Of a stretch of DNA of 34,215 nt, positions 14,867-23,542 are shown piece after piece. The notes under the pieces are model-generated. The model saw nothing but the letters and a program-made list of their open reading frames with translations. It was not told the DNA's origin and searched no databases. Every line of letters begins with the position of its first letter. The first letter of the stretch is position 1. The position numbers were made by a program, and so were the translations under genes. Source of the stretch: Nitrososphaerota archaeon (GTDB lineage: Archaea; Thermoproteota; Nitrososphaeria; Nitrososphaerales; Nitrososphaeraceae); assembly GCA_005877075.1 (NCBI GenBank), contig VBPX01000014.1:1-34215 (forward strand), written 5' to 3'.

Positions 14867-15937
14867 CTAAAATCTAGATGAAGCTGCTGCCTCACACTTC
14901 ATATTCAGAGCATTGTGGTATATTTTGAAAACTGCCGGGAGAATACCTATTGGTTCACCGTCAACAGTAACAGTAACATCTCTCTGTTTTGGTAAAAAAA
15001 CAGCTTGCGAGGCTTGATAATAAAGTATATCCTCTTCATATTTGTAAGTGCTTGTCCCCTTCAACTGAATAAATTTTTCAAGCATTTTGAGGCTTCCCGA
15101 ATTTTTCAATATTATAATATCCAATAAACCATCCGAGAATTTTGCTCGAGGCGCTGCTTTGAAACCGCCACCTATGAAACGACCATTTGCGACTATACCC
15201 ATAGTCATTTTAGTGGATATTTTTTTATCCTTATCTATTACAATATCACATTCATTACTATTGTAAGATGGAAGTGTTGCAACTATGCTTGCCATTGTTG
15301 ATACAAAGCGGTTTTTTACTTTTCCTCTTGCTCTTTTAGATCTATCAATAATTTCAGCCCCAACACCAATCTCTGCGGCATTCAATACAATTCTATCGTG
15401 AGTTAAAGATGGGTTATCTTTATTGGTTATAGTAGCTGCTATTACATCAATCTTACGTCTCTTCATGTGTCGGATACGTATTAGAGATTCGACTCCTTGA
15501 TGTTTTAGTTCAAGAGACCTTGCTAGTACATTTCGACTGCCAGATGGGATGATGTGCAGAATACCTTTTGGATTTATTAACTCAAGTCTAGGATCAAGTC
15601 TAAATTTGATATTGTCTCTAGTTTGTTGTGAATCAAAATCAAAAAAGCCATTTGCAACTTCATTAATAGTACCATCTCCACCCACAGCAACAATATTCTT
15701 ATATCCCTTTCTAAGTAACTTACATGTCATGGATATGCCATCATTGGCTTTTTTTGTAAATATAATTTTATGACGCCTAGGGAGAAACTTCTTTACATTT
15801 CTATAGGCATCCATCCAGTTTTTGCCTGTGTTACCACCTTGAGAATTTGGATTTATTAGTAGAATCAAGTCGTCTAACTTCTGCAAGTTACTAGCGATAC
15901 TAATGCTATCTGAGAGTTTATTTTTAGAAGTTTTCAT
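14867..15937 (-). CDS. Diacylglycerol/sphingosine-type lipid kinase
   Basis: A 356-residue protein of the DAGK catalytic family (YegS/DgkB/BmrU type). The nucleotide site is visible: LINPNSQGGNTG near residues 31-42 and VAVGGDGTINEVANGF near 85-100 (GGDGT phosphate loop). Later segments IPSGSRNVLARSL, NGRFIGGGFKAAPRAKFSDGLLDI and VTVDGEPIG are typical of the C-terminal beta-sandwich. It phosphorylates a lipid hydroxyl with ATP at the inner membrane face; in archaea the substrate would be an isoprenoid-based lipid or precursor. A patatin phospholipase lies 0.8 kb upstream. The ATG is preceded by GGTGA and by a TATA box 26 nt upstream. Confidence 0.88.
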   Translation of the reverse strand: MKTSKNKLSDSISIASNLQKLDDLILLINPNSQGGNTGKNWMDAYRNVKKFLPRRHKIIFTKKANDGISMTCKLLRKGYKNIVAVGGDGTINEVANGFFDFDSQQTRDNIKFRLDPRLELINPKGILHIIPSGSRNVLARSLELKHQGVESLIRIRHMKRRKIDVIAATITNKDNPSLTHDRIVLNAAEIGVGAEIIDRSKRARGKVKNRFVSTMASIVATLPSYNSNECDIVIDKDKKISTKMTMGIVANGRFIGGGFKAAPRAKFSDGLLDIIILKNSGSLKMLEKFIQLKGTSTYKYEEDILYYQASQAVFLPKQRDVTVTVDGEPIGILPAVFKIYHNALNMKCEAAASSRF

Positions 15938-15958
15938 TCACCTAATCACTCTAAAAAA

Positions 15959-15968
15959 CAATATAAAT
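15959..15968 (-). promoter_or_regulatory. TATA box of the lipid kinase gene
   Basis: On the minus strand the sequence reads atttatattg, centred 26 nt before ATG 15937. The predicted RNA 5' end coincides with the start codon. Confidence 0.5.
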
Positions 15969-16202
15969 GTAATAATATAATTAATCAACACATTTAATAA
16001 AGTTGAAATTAATATTTTTTCATCATTATTTATTTGAGGAATTATATTGAAATAGGGGGTATATTGTCACATCCTTAATTCAAAATTAATCATTGCTTTG
16101 AATATGTTTAAGGTTAAAGTTAAATCACTCAAGTGTGCGCTTAGAGGTATAAATTAGTTGATAACCCATGATAACATAAAAAGAGATTTTGTGAATGTTC
16201 TA

Positions 16203-16505
16203 CTACTTTGAACCTTCCTTGAGTTTTTCACTTGCGTTACCAAGTAAACTTCCCAGACCGCTAGCTATTTTCTTGCCTACGTCTTCAGTCTTATTAAGGA
16301 TTTGTCCTCCTAGTTCACTAGCATTCTTTCCTACTTCACTAGCATTCTTTCGTAATTCTGATCCAGTTTGATTAACTCCTGCGCTGGCATTTCCGGCTGC
16401 ATTTGAAGCGTTTTTTGTCAGATTTTGTGCATACCCTGTTGGCATATAAATCAGTGCAAATACTAACACGAAAGTCACGGTTCCAATAAAGAGTTCTTTT
16501 TTCAT
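16203..16505 (-). CDS. Secreted amphipathic protein rich in N-glycosylation sequons
   Basis: A 100-residue protein from ATG 16505 (a 7-residue-longer start at 16526 is less likely because MKKEL begins a standard signal peptide). The signal runs to GYAQN. The mature part of about 75 residues contains about eight Asn-x-Ser/Thr sequons (NLT, NAS, NAS, NQT, NAS, NAS, NKT, NAS), spaced mostly 5-12 residues apart, and heptad-like repeats (SELRKNA, SEVGKNA, SELGGQI) with alternating Lys and Ala/Gly, similar in style to LEA-like amphipathic helices. It should be a heavily glycosylated surface protein if archaeal glycosylation acts on it. No known family. Confidence 0.65.
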   Translation of the reverse strand: MKKELFIGTVTFVLVFALIYMPTGYAQNLTKNASNAAGNASAGVNQTGSELRKNASEVGKNASELGGQILNKTEDVGKKIASGLGSLLGNASEKLKEGSK

Positions 16506-16701
16506 CAACTCTACTTTGGACAACATTGTTTTAATACTTTATACTTCAATTTAGGTCATAAATTTGCTATCTGAAGGTAAATTTACCATAGCTTGTCCAA
16601 ACGTATGAGGAGCGCTATTTGATATCTGCATAATGGATTTTTAACGTCTTTTTACTTTTCAAAAGAAAGGTTAAGATTATTTGTAAAATAAAGTAACTCT
16701 A

Positions 16702-17886
16702 ATGATTAACCATAAGCATGAAATTGGTGTCGAAAATGTACTTGTACTGCAGGGCGGTGGTTCCCTTGGCGCTTTTGCATGTGGAGCAATCAAAGCATTT
16801 GCTAAAAAAAATATCAAATTTGACATTATAGCGGGAACATCAATAGGAGGGGTTAATGGCGCGATAGCTGCAGGGAGCAAAAATGATAAACCTGAAAAAG
16901 ATTTAGAAAGTTTTTGGCTAGACATTGCCAATAGCAGTTACAACGTAATACCAGATACTTTTACCTTAGATTTAGATTACCAAAACTATCGAGCTAAATT
17001 GAAGAGGTCGCCTGCGGCGTCTTTAAATGCAGCGTTTTTTGGAGTTCCAAGATTCTTTGTACCAAGATGGTTTAGTTGCAATTTTTCTAATCCTAAGTCA
17101 TTACAATTAGCCGAGTGCCTTCAACCACCGTGGAAGTGGACTTACATATATGACAATTCTCTATTGAAAAAAACAATTGAGAAATATATAGACTTTAAAA
17201 AACTTTCCCCACAGGCTCAACGAAATAATCCTAATGACAGTAATAGTAATGTTAATACTCGTCTCATAATAACTGCAGTTAATGTACTTACTGCAGAACC
17301 ACTTATTTTTGATAGCTACAAAAGACAGATTGAAATGAAGCACCTTATGTCTACCATAGGATATCCGCAGTATGGATTTCCTTGGGTAGAAGTAAGTGAT
17401 GGTACTTTCGCTTGGGATGGCTCTCTGCTAAGTAATACGCCAATCCGTGAAGTAATGGTGGCCTCTCCAAGTAAAAATAAGAATATTTTTGTTGTGGAAA
17501 ATTATCCAAAAAAAGTAGAAAAGCTTCCTACAAATATGAGTGAAGTTATGTCAAGAGCCAAAGATATCATGTTTACAGACAAGACGGAAAGCCTTGAAAA
17601 AATGTCTAGACTTATAACTAGGCATGTAAATTTGATTGAAACACTCTATGACATTGTTCAGAATTTTGATCAATCAAAAATAGATAAGAACAAAATTGAT
17701 TATATCAATAAGGAACATTCATTACTGGCCGAAAAACATGGCGCTAAAATCCTAAAGCTACATAGAATCACTAGGATTAATCCTGATACACCATATCCTT
17801 TACAAAACGCAGACTTTTCTGTCGATACAATTAAGGAGCTTATTAAACAAGGCGAAACTAAGGTTTTAGAGAGCTTAAAATTGTAA
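16702..17886 (+). CDS. Patatin-like phospholipase
   Basis: A 394-residue protein with the patatin Ser-Asp dyad. The oxyanion hole is LQGGGSLGAF (residues 16-25), the nucleophile elbow is GTSIGG (Ser47), and the catalytic Asp lies in WDGSLLSNTP (Asp239). It should hydrolyse acyl esters of lipids in the cytoplasm or at the membrane. Archaeal lipids are ether-linked, so the substrate may be scavenged fatty acids, storage esters or acylated molecules. There is no signal peptide. The C-terminal 150 residues (helical, with RLITRHVNLIETLYDIV) resemble long bacterial patatins. ATG start; no clear SD. Confidence 0.92.
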   Translation: MINHKHEIGVENVLVLQGGGSLGAFACGAIKAFAKKNIKFDIIAGTSIGGVNGAIAAGSKNDKPEKDLESFWLDIANSSYNVIPDTFTLDLDYQNYRAKLKRSPAASLNAAFFGVPRFFVPRWFSCNFSNPKSLQLAECLQPPWKWTYIYDNSLLKKTIEKYIDFKKLSPQAQRNNPNDSNSNVNTRLIITAVNVLTAEPLIFDSYKRQIEMKHLMSTIGYPQYGFPWVEVSDGTFAWDGSLLSNTPIREVMVASPSKNKNIFVVENYPKKVEKLPTNMSEVMSRAKDIMFTDKTESLEKMSRLITRHVNLIETLYDIVQNFDQSKIDKNKIDYINKEHSLLAEKHGAKILKLHRITRINPDTPYPLQNADFSVDTIKELIKQGETKVLESLKL

Positions 17887-18010
17887 CATGTCTTAAGCAA
17901 TTTAACATATATCCAGTCTTAAGATTGATTATTTAGCGTGGTTCTCTTGCATAGGAACACAAATCAAATGTTCAGTAAATTGATAAATTAACTAATGTAA
18001 AATTTAATAA

Positions 18011-19249
18011 TTAGCGGAGTAACTTCTTTTTCCACGCGTCAGTCTCCTTTTCCTTTTGTGGTAATTTCATCCAATTATCATAAGCCTCATTATATTTTTT
18101 ATACCAATTAGTACAAGTAGTATGTACGTTTGCTGATTTCAACAGCTTGTCAGAACTTTCATTTTTTTCATCACTAATTTGTAATTCCGTCGACTTTGAG
18201 ATATCTGATAGGTATCGTTCATTATACCTGCTCTTCATATGTTCTTGTATTACCGGACTATCTAAATCTCGCCAAATAATCAATCCATCAGAAGAATTGG
18301 ATGCGATTGACAAAGTAGACATAACGAGGCGATCAGTTGGCGGACTGTAATCTTGTTTTGAATAGTTATATGTAATAGTAGGGTATATCAAATATCTAAT
18401 TGGCTTTTTAAAAATCTCTTTAAATATTGTTAATTCATTTTTTAGACTGGAGACATTATAATAGCATCCACTGGCTACAACTAAACCATCTATAAAATTC
18501 CTGTATTTTTTTACAACTATTCCAGTTTTGCGCCCTTCAAAATATACAGTTGGATAAAACTTTACATCCTTGCTTTTATCCTTAAGTTCCTTTGCAAGTC
18601 CTGAATATTCCATATAATCAATATTATTTCTGAATTTTGTGTCACTTCTGGTACTTATCCAGTTAAAGTCATCAATAGCAAAACCCTCAAATGATCTAGC
18701 GTATTTTTTTTCAAGAGAGTTAAAATATTTTATCCACCCTTTCCAATCATAGCTTGTGTCAGGTCCTCCTTCAGACGGAGGCAAAAGTATAATTATTATT
18801 TTAAGATTAGTCTTATTTGCAGTTTTTAGCAAGTCATCTGTCATTTTGACAGAATCGGGATCTATGTTATTCATTACATAGTAATACTCCTGATAACCCC
18901 ACATGAGAAGCGTATCTATTGTTTTTTCTTGCTGCTCTCCTTTTAGATGTTGAAGAACAAAACTAGCATTCATGGGTGTCCACAGGCCAACTACATTACT
19001 ACCTTTGGCAGCGCGATTTATTGAACCAATTTGATTGATATTATTACTACCTTCAGTACCATCTTCCGCATTTATTTTTTGTATTATTTCCTGATCCGGA
19101 TAGTTTGATAAGATTAATTGAAAATTATTCAATAGAGAAAATATCGGAAGCAAATAAGTATGCGGAAGGATGTACTGGAAAAATAAAAAGAAGCCTGTAC
19201 CTGCACAAGAAATAACAACAATTATTGCAACATTCATGAAAACAAGCAA
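18011..19249 (-). CDS. Secreted protein with TIM-barrel-like glycosidase features
   Basis: A 412-residue protein with an N-terminal hydrophobic anchor or signal (about residues 5-30, with a second hydrophobic patch to 50). Residues 80-340 alternate strands and helices: VVGLWTPMNAS, LLMWGYQEYYYV, LKIIIILLPPSEGG, FEGFAIDDFNWIS, VKFYPTVYF, FIDGLVVASGCYY, IRYLIYPTITY and DGLIIWRDLD. This reads like a (beta/alpha)8 barrel; GFAIDDFNW puts paired Asp at the end of a strand, as in catalytic acids of glycoside hydrolases of the GH18/GH25-like clans. No family is certain. The charged tail is Lys-rich. Probably acts outside the cell on glycans. Confidence 0.5.
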   Translation of the reverse strand: MLVFMNVAIIVVISCAGTGFFLFFQYILPHTYLLPIFSLLNNFQLILSNYPDQEIIQKINAEDGTEGSNNINQIGSINRAAKGSNVVGLWTPMNASFVLQHLKGEQQEKTIDTLLMWGYQEYYYVMNNIDPDSVKMTDDLLKTANKTNLKIIIILLPPSEGGPDTSYDWKGWIKYFNSLEKKYARSFEGFAIDDFNWISTRSDTKFRNNIDYMEYSGLAKELKDKSKDVKFYPTVYFEGRKTGIVVKKYRNFIDGLVVASGCYYNVSSLKNELTIFKEIFKKPIRYLIYPTITYNYSKQDYSPPTDRLVMSTLSIASNSSDGLIIWRDLDSPVIQEHMKSRYNERYLSDISKSTELQISDEKNESSDKLLKSANVHTTCTNWYKKYNEAYDNWMKLPQKEKETDAWKKKLLR

Positions 19250-19322
19250 GATCTGTTAATCTGGTAAATATATGTTAATATTTTTTAGCAAGTCCATTTA
19301 AAATACCCGAACAATTTTCTAT

Positions 19323-19688
19323 CTAAATCCAGTGTGTCCTTCTATGGACAAGCAATTCCTCCTCTGTGGTCATCCTCCAGCCACATATCTCGCACATGAG
19401 AAGAGTTGAAATCTCACCAATGTCCTTTGGAATCCCAACTGTGAGAATATTCTCTAATTCAGTAATTTGGTATCCTGTTAGATTATTTGAATCTAAGTAA
19501 TTACGTAGAATTTCTTTAACTAATCGATTTCCATTTCTTTCGTAATTTTTTTCAAGTGATATACTTATCTCATCCTCTTCAGGTTCTATCATGAATATAT
19601 CTGAGAATACAAGATGCGATGAGAGGTAGCATTTTACAGCTTGTGCTAAATGTACATCTCCTGCAAAGTTGATTAATATATGGGTCAA
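19323..19688 (-). CDS. Protein with C-terminal C2H2 zinc finger
   Basis: A 121-residue protein. Residues 1-95 form an acidic alpha/beta domain (MTHILINFAGDVHLAQAVKC, later SNNLTGYQITELENILTVGIP) I do not recognise. Residues 98-119 are a C2H2 finger: CEICGWRMTTEEELLVHRRTH, with Cys98, Cys101, His115 and His119 in the order C-x2-C-x13-H-x3-H. The N-terminal part could be an oligomerisation or ligand domain, with the finger as the DNA- or protein-binding end. It is the larger relative of the 32-aa C2H2 protein at 12941. Confidence 0.7.
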   Translation of the reverse strand: MTHILINFAGDVHLAQAVKCYLSSHLVFSDIFMIEPEEDEISISLEKNYERNGNRLVKEILRNYLDSNNLTGYQITELENILTVGIPKDIGEISTLLMCEICGWRMTTEEELLVHRRTHWI

Positions 19689-19912
19689 GTTAATCCAGTC
19701 TTATTCTTGGGTACCTATTTGATTAATATTTCAATAATTTAAAGTATCAAATCTAGTTGTTTATGTTACTAAAATGTAATAATAAACTAGGTGACGATAG
19801 AATAAAACAATATTCGATCTCTCTAAAGTGCTATTGTCAGTCCACATCTTTGAATTTAAAGAATTTTAGATATTGCACAATTTTTACAAAAAATAAAATA
19901 AGAAAACAAAAA

Positions 19913-20386
19913 TTATTTTGACATTTGAGAAAATGCTTCTTCTGCCGCTTTTTTCATCTCCTCTGAAGAAAGATCCTTTTTATGTGTCGCTATAGACCAC
20001 AGATGTCCAAATGGATCTTCTATCCGACCATGACGATCTCCCCAAAATTGATCCTTCACTGGATCTAATACTTTCGCACCAGCAGAAACAGCCTTATTGA
20101 ATGTATCATCAACATCTTCGACATATATATACATGGATACGGGGCTTCCACCAATAGATTTAGGTGAAAGACATTTCATTTCAGGAAACTCATCCGTTAA
20201 CATAACGATAGAATCACCTATCCTCAGTTCTGCATGTCCAATCCTGCCATCGGGACTTTTCATACGATGACGTTCTTCAGCACCAAATCCTTTTTTGTAA
20301 AATTCTATAGCCGCATTTCCATCTTTCACAATCAGAGCAGGAGTGATCGAATGATAACCTTCTGGGATTTTTTTTACTTCACTCAT
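19913..20386 (-). CDS. VOC-family (glyoxalase/PhnB-like) protein
   Basis: A 157-residue protein with two beta-alpha-beta-beta-beta modules. ITPALIVKDGNAAIEFYKKGFGA and MKSPDGRIGHAELRIGDSIVML begin the first; VSMYIYVEDVDDTFNKAVSAGAKVLDPVKDQFWGDRHGRIEDPFGHLWSIATH gives the second. This matches PhnB-like VOC proteins, in which His, Glu or Gln residues can bind a metal; His63-like and Glu-rich positions occur, but the metal set is not certain. It is divergent from the ArsR-SRPBCC pair with 66 bases between start codons; such VOC-ArsR-AHSA1 groupings are common in bacteria, suggesting shared regulation. Confidence 0.85.
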   Translation of the reverse strand: MSEVKKIPEGYHSITPALIVKDGNAAIEFYKKGFGAEERHRMKSPDGRIGHAELRIGDSIVMLTDEFPEMKCLSPKSIGGSPVSMYIYVEDVDDTFNKAVSAGAKVLDPVKDQFWGDRHGRIEDPFGHLWSIATHKKDLSSEEMKKAAEEAFSQMSK

Positions 20387-20452
20387 ACTCTTATGTACAA
20401 TTTATCATATTTATGATTATATAAATACTAATTAATTAATTAACTAACATTT
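20387..20452. promoter_or_regulatory. Divergent promoter with palindromic TAATTA repeat
   Basis: Sixty-six bases separate the VOC ATG (20386, minus) and the ArsR GTG (20453, plus). It holds a perfect 14-bp palindrome TAATTAATTAATTA at 20429-20442, and TATA-like elements for each direction (ttatataaat about 31 nt before the GTG; a TCATAAATATG-like element about 26 nt before the VOC ATG). The palindrome is a good candidate operator for the adjacent ArsR protein, inferred from position only. Confidence 0.45.
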
Positions 20453-20761
20453 GTGGAATCACCTTGGAAGGCAATGTCAGATGATAGTAGGCGTCAAATC
20501 TTGATTTTGTTAAAGGAAAAAGACATGACACCGACTGAAATATCAAAGCATTTTCAATTTACCATGCCTGCCATTTCTACCCATCTACGAATTCTCAAGA
20601 ACTCTGATTTGGTTGTACAAAACAAGATAGGAAAAAACAGGATCTATTCACTCAACAGGGAAAAGGCACTTGAAATGATGAATTTCTTTGCGGGAATATG
20701 GGATTATAACCTTAAAAGCTTGAAGGAATTTTTAGAGAATCAAAAGGGTGGAAAAAAATGA
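20453..20761 (+). CDS. ArsR-family winged-helix transcription repressor
   Basis: A 102-residue single-domain HTH_20/ArsR protein. The fold is readable: WKAMSDDSRRQILILLKEK, MTPTEISKHF, the recognition helix TMPAISTHLRILKNSDLV, and the wing VVQNKIGKNRIYSLN. There is no CxC metal site, so it is not a classical arsenic sensor; it belongs to the group paired with AHSA1/SRPBCC proteins. The stop (TGA 20759-20761) overlaps the next ATG at 20758 as ATGA, so translation of the pair is coupled. GTG start at 20453. It probably controls its own operon and perhaps the divergent VOC gene. Confidence 0.88.
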   Translation: MESPWKAMSDDSRRQILILLKEKDMTPTEISKHFQFTMPAISTHLRILKNSDLVVQNKIGKNRIYSLNREKALEMMNFFAGIWDYNLKSLKEFLENQKGGKK

Positions 20762-21238
20762 GTGATAATTACAGTGTAATACATCGTGAGGTAATAATAA
20801 ACGCTCCAATAGATAAGGTATTTTTAGTGGTATCAGATCAAGAACAATTAACTAATTGGTTTCCAGACATCGCTGTGCTGGAAAAGCGAGAAGGGGGACG
20901 TGTATCATTTAAGTTTTTGAAAGAGAAGAAGAAAAATTAAGTTTTTGAAAGAGAAGAAGAAAAATCTAGATAGGGATCATGAAATGACAGGAAAAGTAAA
21001 AAAATTTATTCCAAATAATGAATTATCATATACTTGGAATTTTAAAACAAAACCTGAATTTAGTAAAGATACTATAGTAACATGGCGGTTTGAATCGCTT
21101 GACAAAAATAAAACAAAAGTTACCTTAAGTCATAGCGGGTTTACTGAAAATGATAGACAACAATATGACGAGCATGGGGAAGGATGGACTTGGTTTGTAA
21201 CGAGACTGTACAATTATCTAACCAAAGGTGAACCATGA
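20758..21238 (+). pseudogene. SRPBCC/AHSA1-domain protein interrupted by a 28-bp tandem duplication
   Basis: The gene starts in ATGA overlap with the ArsR gene. The first frame (REVIINAPIDKVFLVVSDQEQLTNWFPD) ends at TAA 20938-20940. The second frame resumes immediately with the same residues FLKEKKKN and continues LDRDHEMTGKVKKFIPNNELSYTW to SHSGFTENDRQQYDEHGEGWTWF, the usual AHSA1 C-terminus. The break is a 28-bp exact duplication; 28 is not a multiple of three, so the frame shifts by one. Removing one copy restores a continuous 150-residue protein with normal AHSA1 length. The hydrophobic-ligand pocket family often partners ArsR regulators. The second half alone opens as an ORF at 20945. 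Confidence 0.88.
20909..20965. repeat. 28-bp exact tandem duplication
   Basis: Bases 20909-20937 are identical to 20937-20965: 29 matching positions at an offset of 28, i.e. a 28-bp unit in two copies with one base of microhomology at the junction. The unit contains aagtttttgaaagagaagaa. No mismatch exists between copies, so the event is recent, or an assembly artefact. Confidence 0.9.
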
Positions 21239-21314
21239 TACACAGTGTTTTAACCTGCAGTAACATCTAATTAGGCGTTAGATCAATAATAGAGTAGAGG
21301 AAATATTATAAGAT

Positions 21315-21734
21315 ATGAAAGTTCTATCTAAAAAAATTCATATCAGCTCTGGTGGAGAAGGTGATATTATTGATATTACACAACAAATATCAAATGCAAT
21401 AAAAGAAAGCAAAATAGCAAATGGATTAGTAACGGTTTTTGTTTCAGGATCAACTGCGGCAATAACAACTATTGAATATGAACCAGGACTCAAAAGCGAT
21501 TTTCCAGAAATGCTATCCAGAGTAGTACCAAGAGATATTGAGTATAAGCACGACAACACTTGGCACGACGGAAATGGTCACTCTCATGTACGTGCATCTT
21601 TGATAGGACCAAGCCTAGTTGTTCCAATCTCAAATAGCAATTTGACTTTGGGTACTTGGCAGCAGATAGTATTGCTAGAAATGGATACAAAATCTAGGAA
21701 TCGGAATGTCATCTTGCAGATTATGGGTGAATAA
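21315..21734 (+). CDS. yjbQ: YjbQ/UPF0047 family protein
   Basis: A 139-residue protein of the YjbQ family (secondary thiamine-phosphate synthase, weak activity in E. coli). Conserved blocks are all present: VSGSTAAITTIEYEPGL, NTWHDGNGHSHVRASLIGPSLVVPI with the conserved histidines around a bound metal or phosphate site, and LGTWQQIVLLEMD. No partner of thiamine synthesis is nearby, so the physiological role is open. It has its own upstream region 76 bases after the SRPBCC remnant. ATG start. Confidence 0.9.
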   Translation: MKVLSKKIHISSGGEGDIIDITQQISNAIKESKIANGLVTVFVSGSTAAITTIEYEPGLKSDFPEMLSRVVPRDIEYKHDNTWHDGNGHSHVRASLIGPSLVVPISNSNLTLGTWQQIVLLEMDTKSRNRNVILQIMGE

Positions 21735-21756
21735 TATTTTATTGTCCACTTGTCTA

Positions 21757-22629
21757 CTAATGAATAAGCTTTCCGTCCAAGCCATAGAAATGACAGCTCA
21801 ATATCTTGCCATCTGTGTTATTTATTCTGATTTGTAAGTATCCATATTCTTTTGTGTCCACGAAAGGCCAGGTTGAATCAGTAGTGCCCTCATAATGGCT
21901 TCTGCCACCAGCACCAGAAATAAACCAGTGACCATTGCTTGATTCGGCCATAAAGTGATTGTGTGCTGCAATTTCATAAACTTGAATATTCTTTGATATA
22001 TTACTTCCAATTGCTGAGAACATTTGAATTGTCGAACTTTCTACTGGATGATGCGACTTGGGTGGGGTATGCGCAGGTTTATGACCTATTATAAAAACAC
22101 TGTTTACTCCTTTCATCAATGTTGAATTTGTTACTACTGATTGACCCCATCGTGCTTGTAAATTAGAATCTCCGTTTGTATTTAACCCAAGCAATAAGGT
22201 TGTGTCATTTGCAATTTTAAGATACCAATGGTCTCCACAATAATGTCGTGTTTCATTTAATATTTTTAAATTGCCATCCTCTTCTGAGTCATGGTTGCCT
22301 ATGATGCAAGCTAATTTGTTCGATTTTTTTAATTCATCATATGTGTTTGTAAAGATGGCCAGATCTGGTTTATAGCATAGATCTCCTAATGCAATAAAAT
22401 AAGTAGGATTATCCTTCTTAGCTTAATTAACGAGGTTATTTGAACAATCTATATCCCCTACAGTATCAATCACCGTTATAGTTCCTGATTCATTTATGTT
22501 ACTAATAGATGAGCTTGAAGAATTAATATTACTCTTATTTGTAACTGTCTGTGATAAAGCTGTGACGCTAATAACACTAAATAAAATCAATAATAATGAT
22601 GGATATAATATATATAGAACTCTAGACAT
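21757..22629 (-). pseudogene. Secreted metallophosphoesterase with an in-frame TAA
   Basis: One reading frame from ATG 22629 gives a signal peptide (residues 1-26), a Ser/Asn linker, TVGDIDCSNN, then TAA at codon 69 (22423-22425), and continues in the same frame without further stops: YFIALGDLCYKPDL, ACIIGNHDSEEDGN, VFIIGHKPAHTPP, EIAAHNHFM, ending GLDGKLIH. These are the calcineurin-like metallophosphoesterase motifs (GD, GDxxY-like, GNHD, GHxPxH and the late His pair). A single base change from CAA, AAA or GAA would create the stop. The intact protein would have about 290 residues and act outside the cell. ORFs left are a 68-aa secreted stub and a 145-aa C-terminal part starting at ATG 22194. 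Confidence 0.85.
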
Positions 22630-22887
22630 CTCTACATTATTAATCCTAGGTTTTTGTTAGTAAAGCCTTGTGGTACAAACATTTAAGCGATGAAAAAATA
22701 ATTTATTGCTCTAATTTAATCAATATGATTCATAAGGATCTACAAGATCATTATTAACAATCCTAATAGGCAATCGTTCAGCAAATATCATTAAGATAGA
22801 ATTCTACAATACGGCTAGATCTGGCTCTTTGATAAGATAACAATACAAATCTATAATACTCTTAGAAATTATAATGTCTAACAAGAG

Positions 22888-23418
22888 ATGAAGACCCTTT
22901 ACAATTCTATCTTTTTGCTAGGATTGATACTTTTTCTGACAGTTAAAAATAATGTAAATGCATCTGAACAATTTGTGATTCAAGTATGGCTAGCAGATGT
23001 CAATTCAGGTACTGGTAAAGTACAGTTATGTGTAGATGTTCTGGAATCTGGAGCTTCCAGTTGTAAGAGGTTTGATGCTAGCGCAAGTTCTCAAGAATCT
23101 AAAGGCAAATCAGATGATCCTATTGTAATCGATGGAGGGATTTACAAGTTTAATTCATCTGAGGTACCACAAAATTCAACAATTCTGGGGTGCGTTTATG
23201 TATTCAATTCAGACACTGGTTATTGCAGCAAAGAGAAGAACACTAGCACATATGAAACTTCAGAAATGATGTTATTTACAAAAGTAAAACCTGTCTACTA
23301 CGACAAGGATGCTCATAGATTATACAAATTCGGCGAATGCTATAAAGAAAAAGATGGATCAAAACTTTGTATTGAAGATGAAGGTGTTGCATTTCCTGAG
23401 AGCCATAAACTAAACTAA
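22888..23418 (+). CDS. Secreted protein of unknown function
   Basis: A 176-residue protein with a signal peptide (residues 1-25, ending NNVNA before SEQF). The mature protein is beta-rich: QFVIQVWLADVNSGTGKVQLCVDVL, PIVIDGGIYKFNSSEVP, STILGCVYVFNSDTGYC, VKPVYYDKDAHRLYKFGECY, SKLCIED. Six cysteines (about residues 48, 59, 102, 113, 150 and 158) could pair as disulfides, which fits an exported protein and the DsbA-like protein at 5570. No family recognised. Its nearest neighbours are on the opposite strand. ATG start. Confidence 0.6.
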   Translation: MKTLYNSIFLLGLILFLTVKNNVNASEQFVIQVWLADVNSGTGKVQLCVDVLESGASSCKRFDASASSQESKGKSDDPIVIDGGIYKFNSSEVPQNSTILGCVYVFNSDTGYCSKEKNTSTYETSEMMLFTKVKPVYYDKDAHRLYKFGECYKEKDGSKLCIEDEGVAFPESHKLN

Positions 23419-23542
23419 TACATCAACTGAAAATATGCTACCCTTTTAAAAAATGATCGCTACCCTATATAGTCGGATATGAAGCTTGAGGCTTGGTCGC
23501 TATTTCTTTGGTCGTTATTCCTACCAACGAATATGATATTAC

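Noticed and set aside
16551-16631. 26-codon minus-strand ORF (MQISNSAPHTF...) upstream of the sequon-rich protein
   Set aside because: Looks peptide-like but is too short to separate from chance without conservation data.
22720-22791. 23-codon minus-strand ORF (MIFAERLPIRI...)
   Set aside because: Short open frames of this length are common here; no SD or motif.
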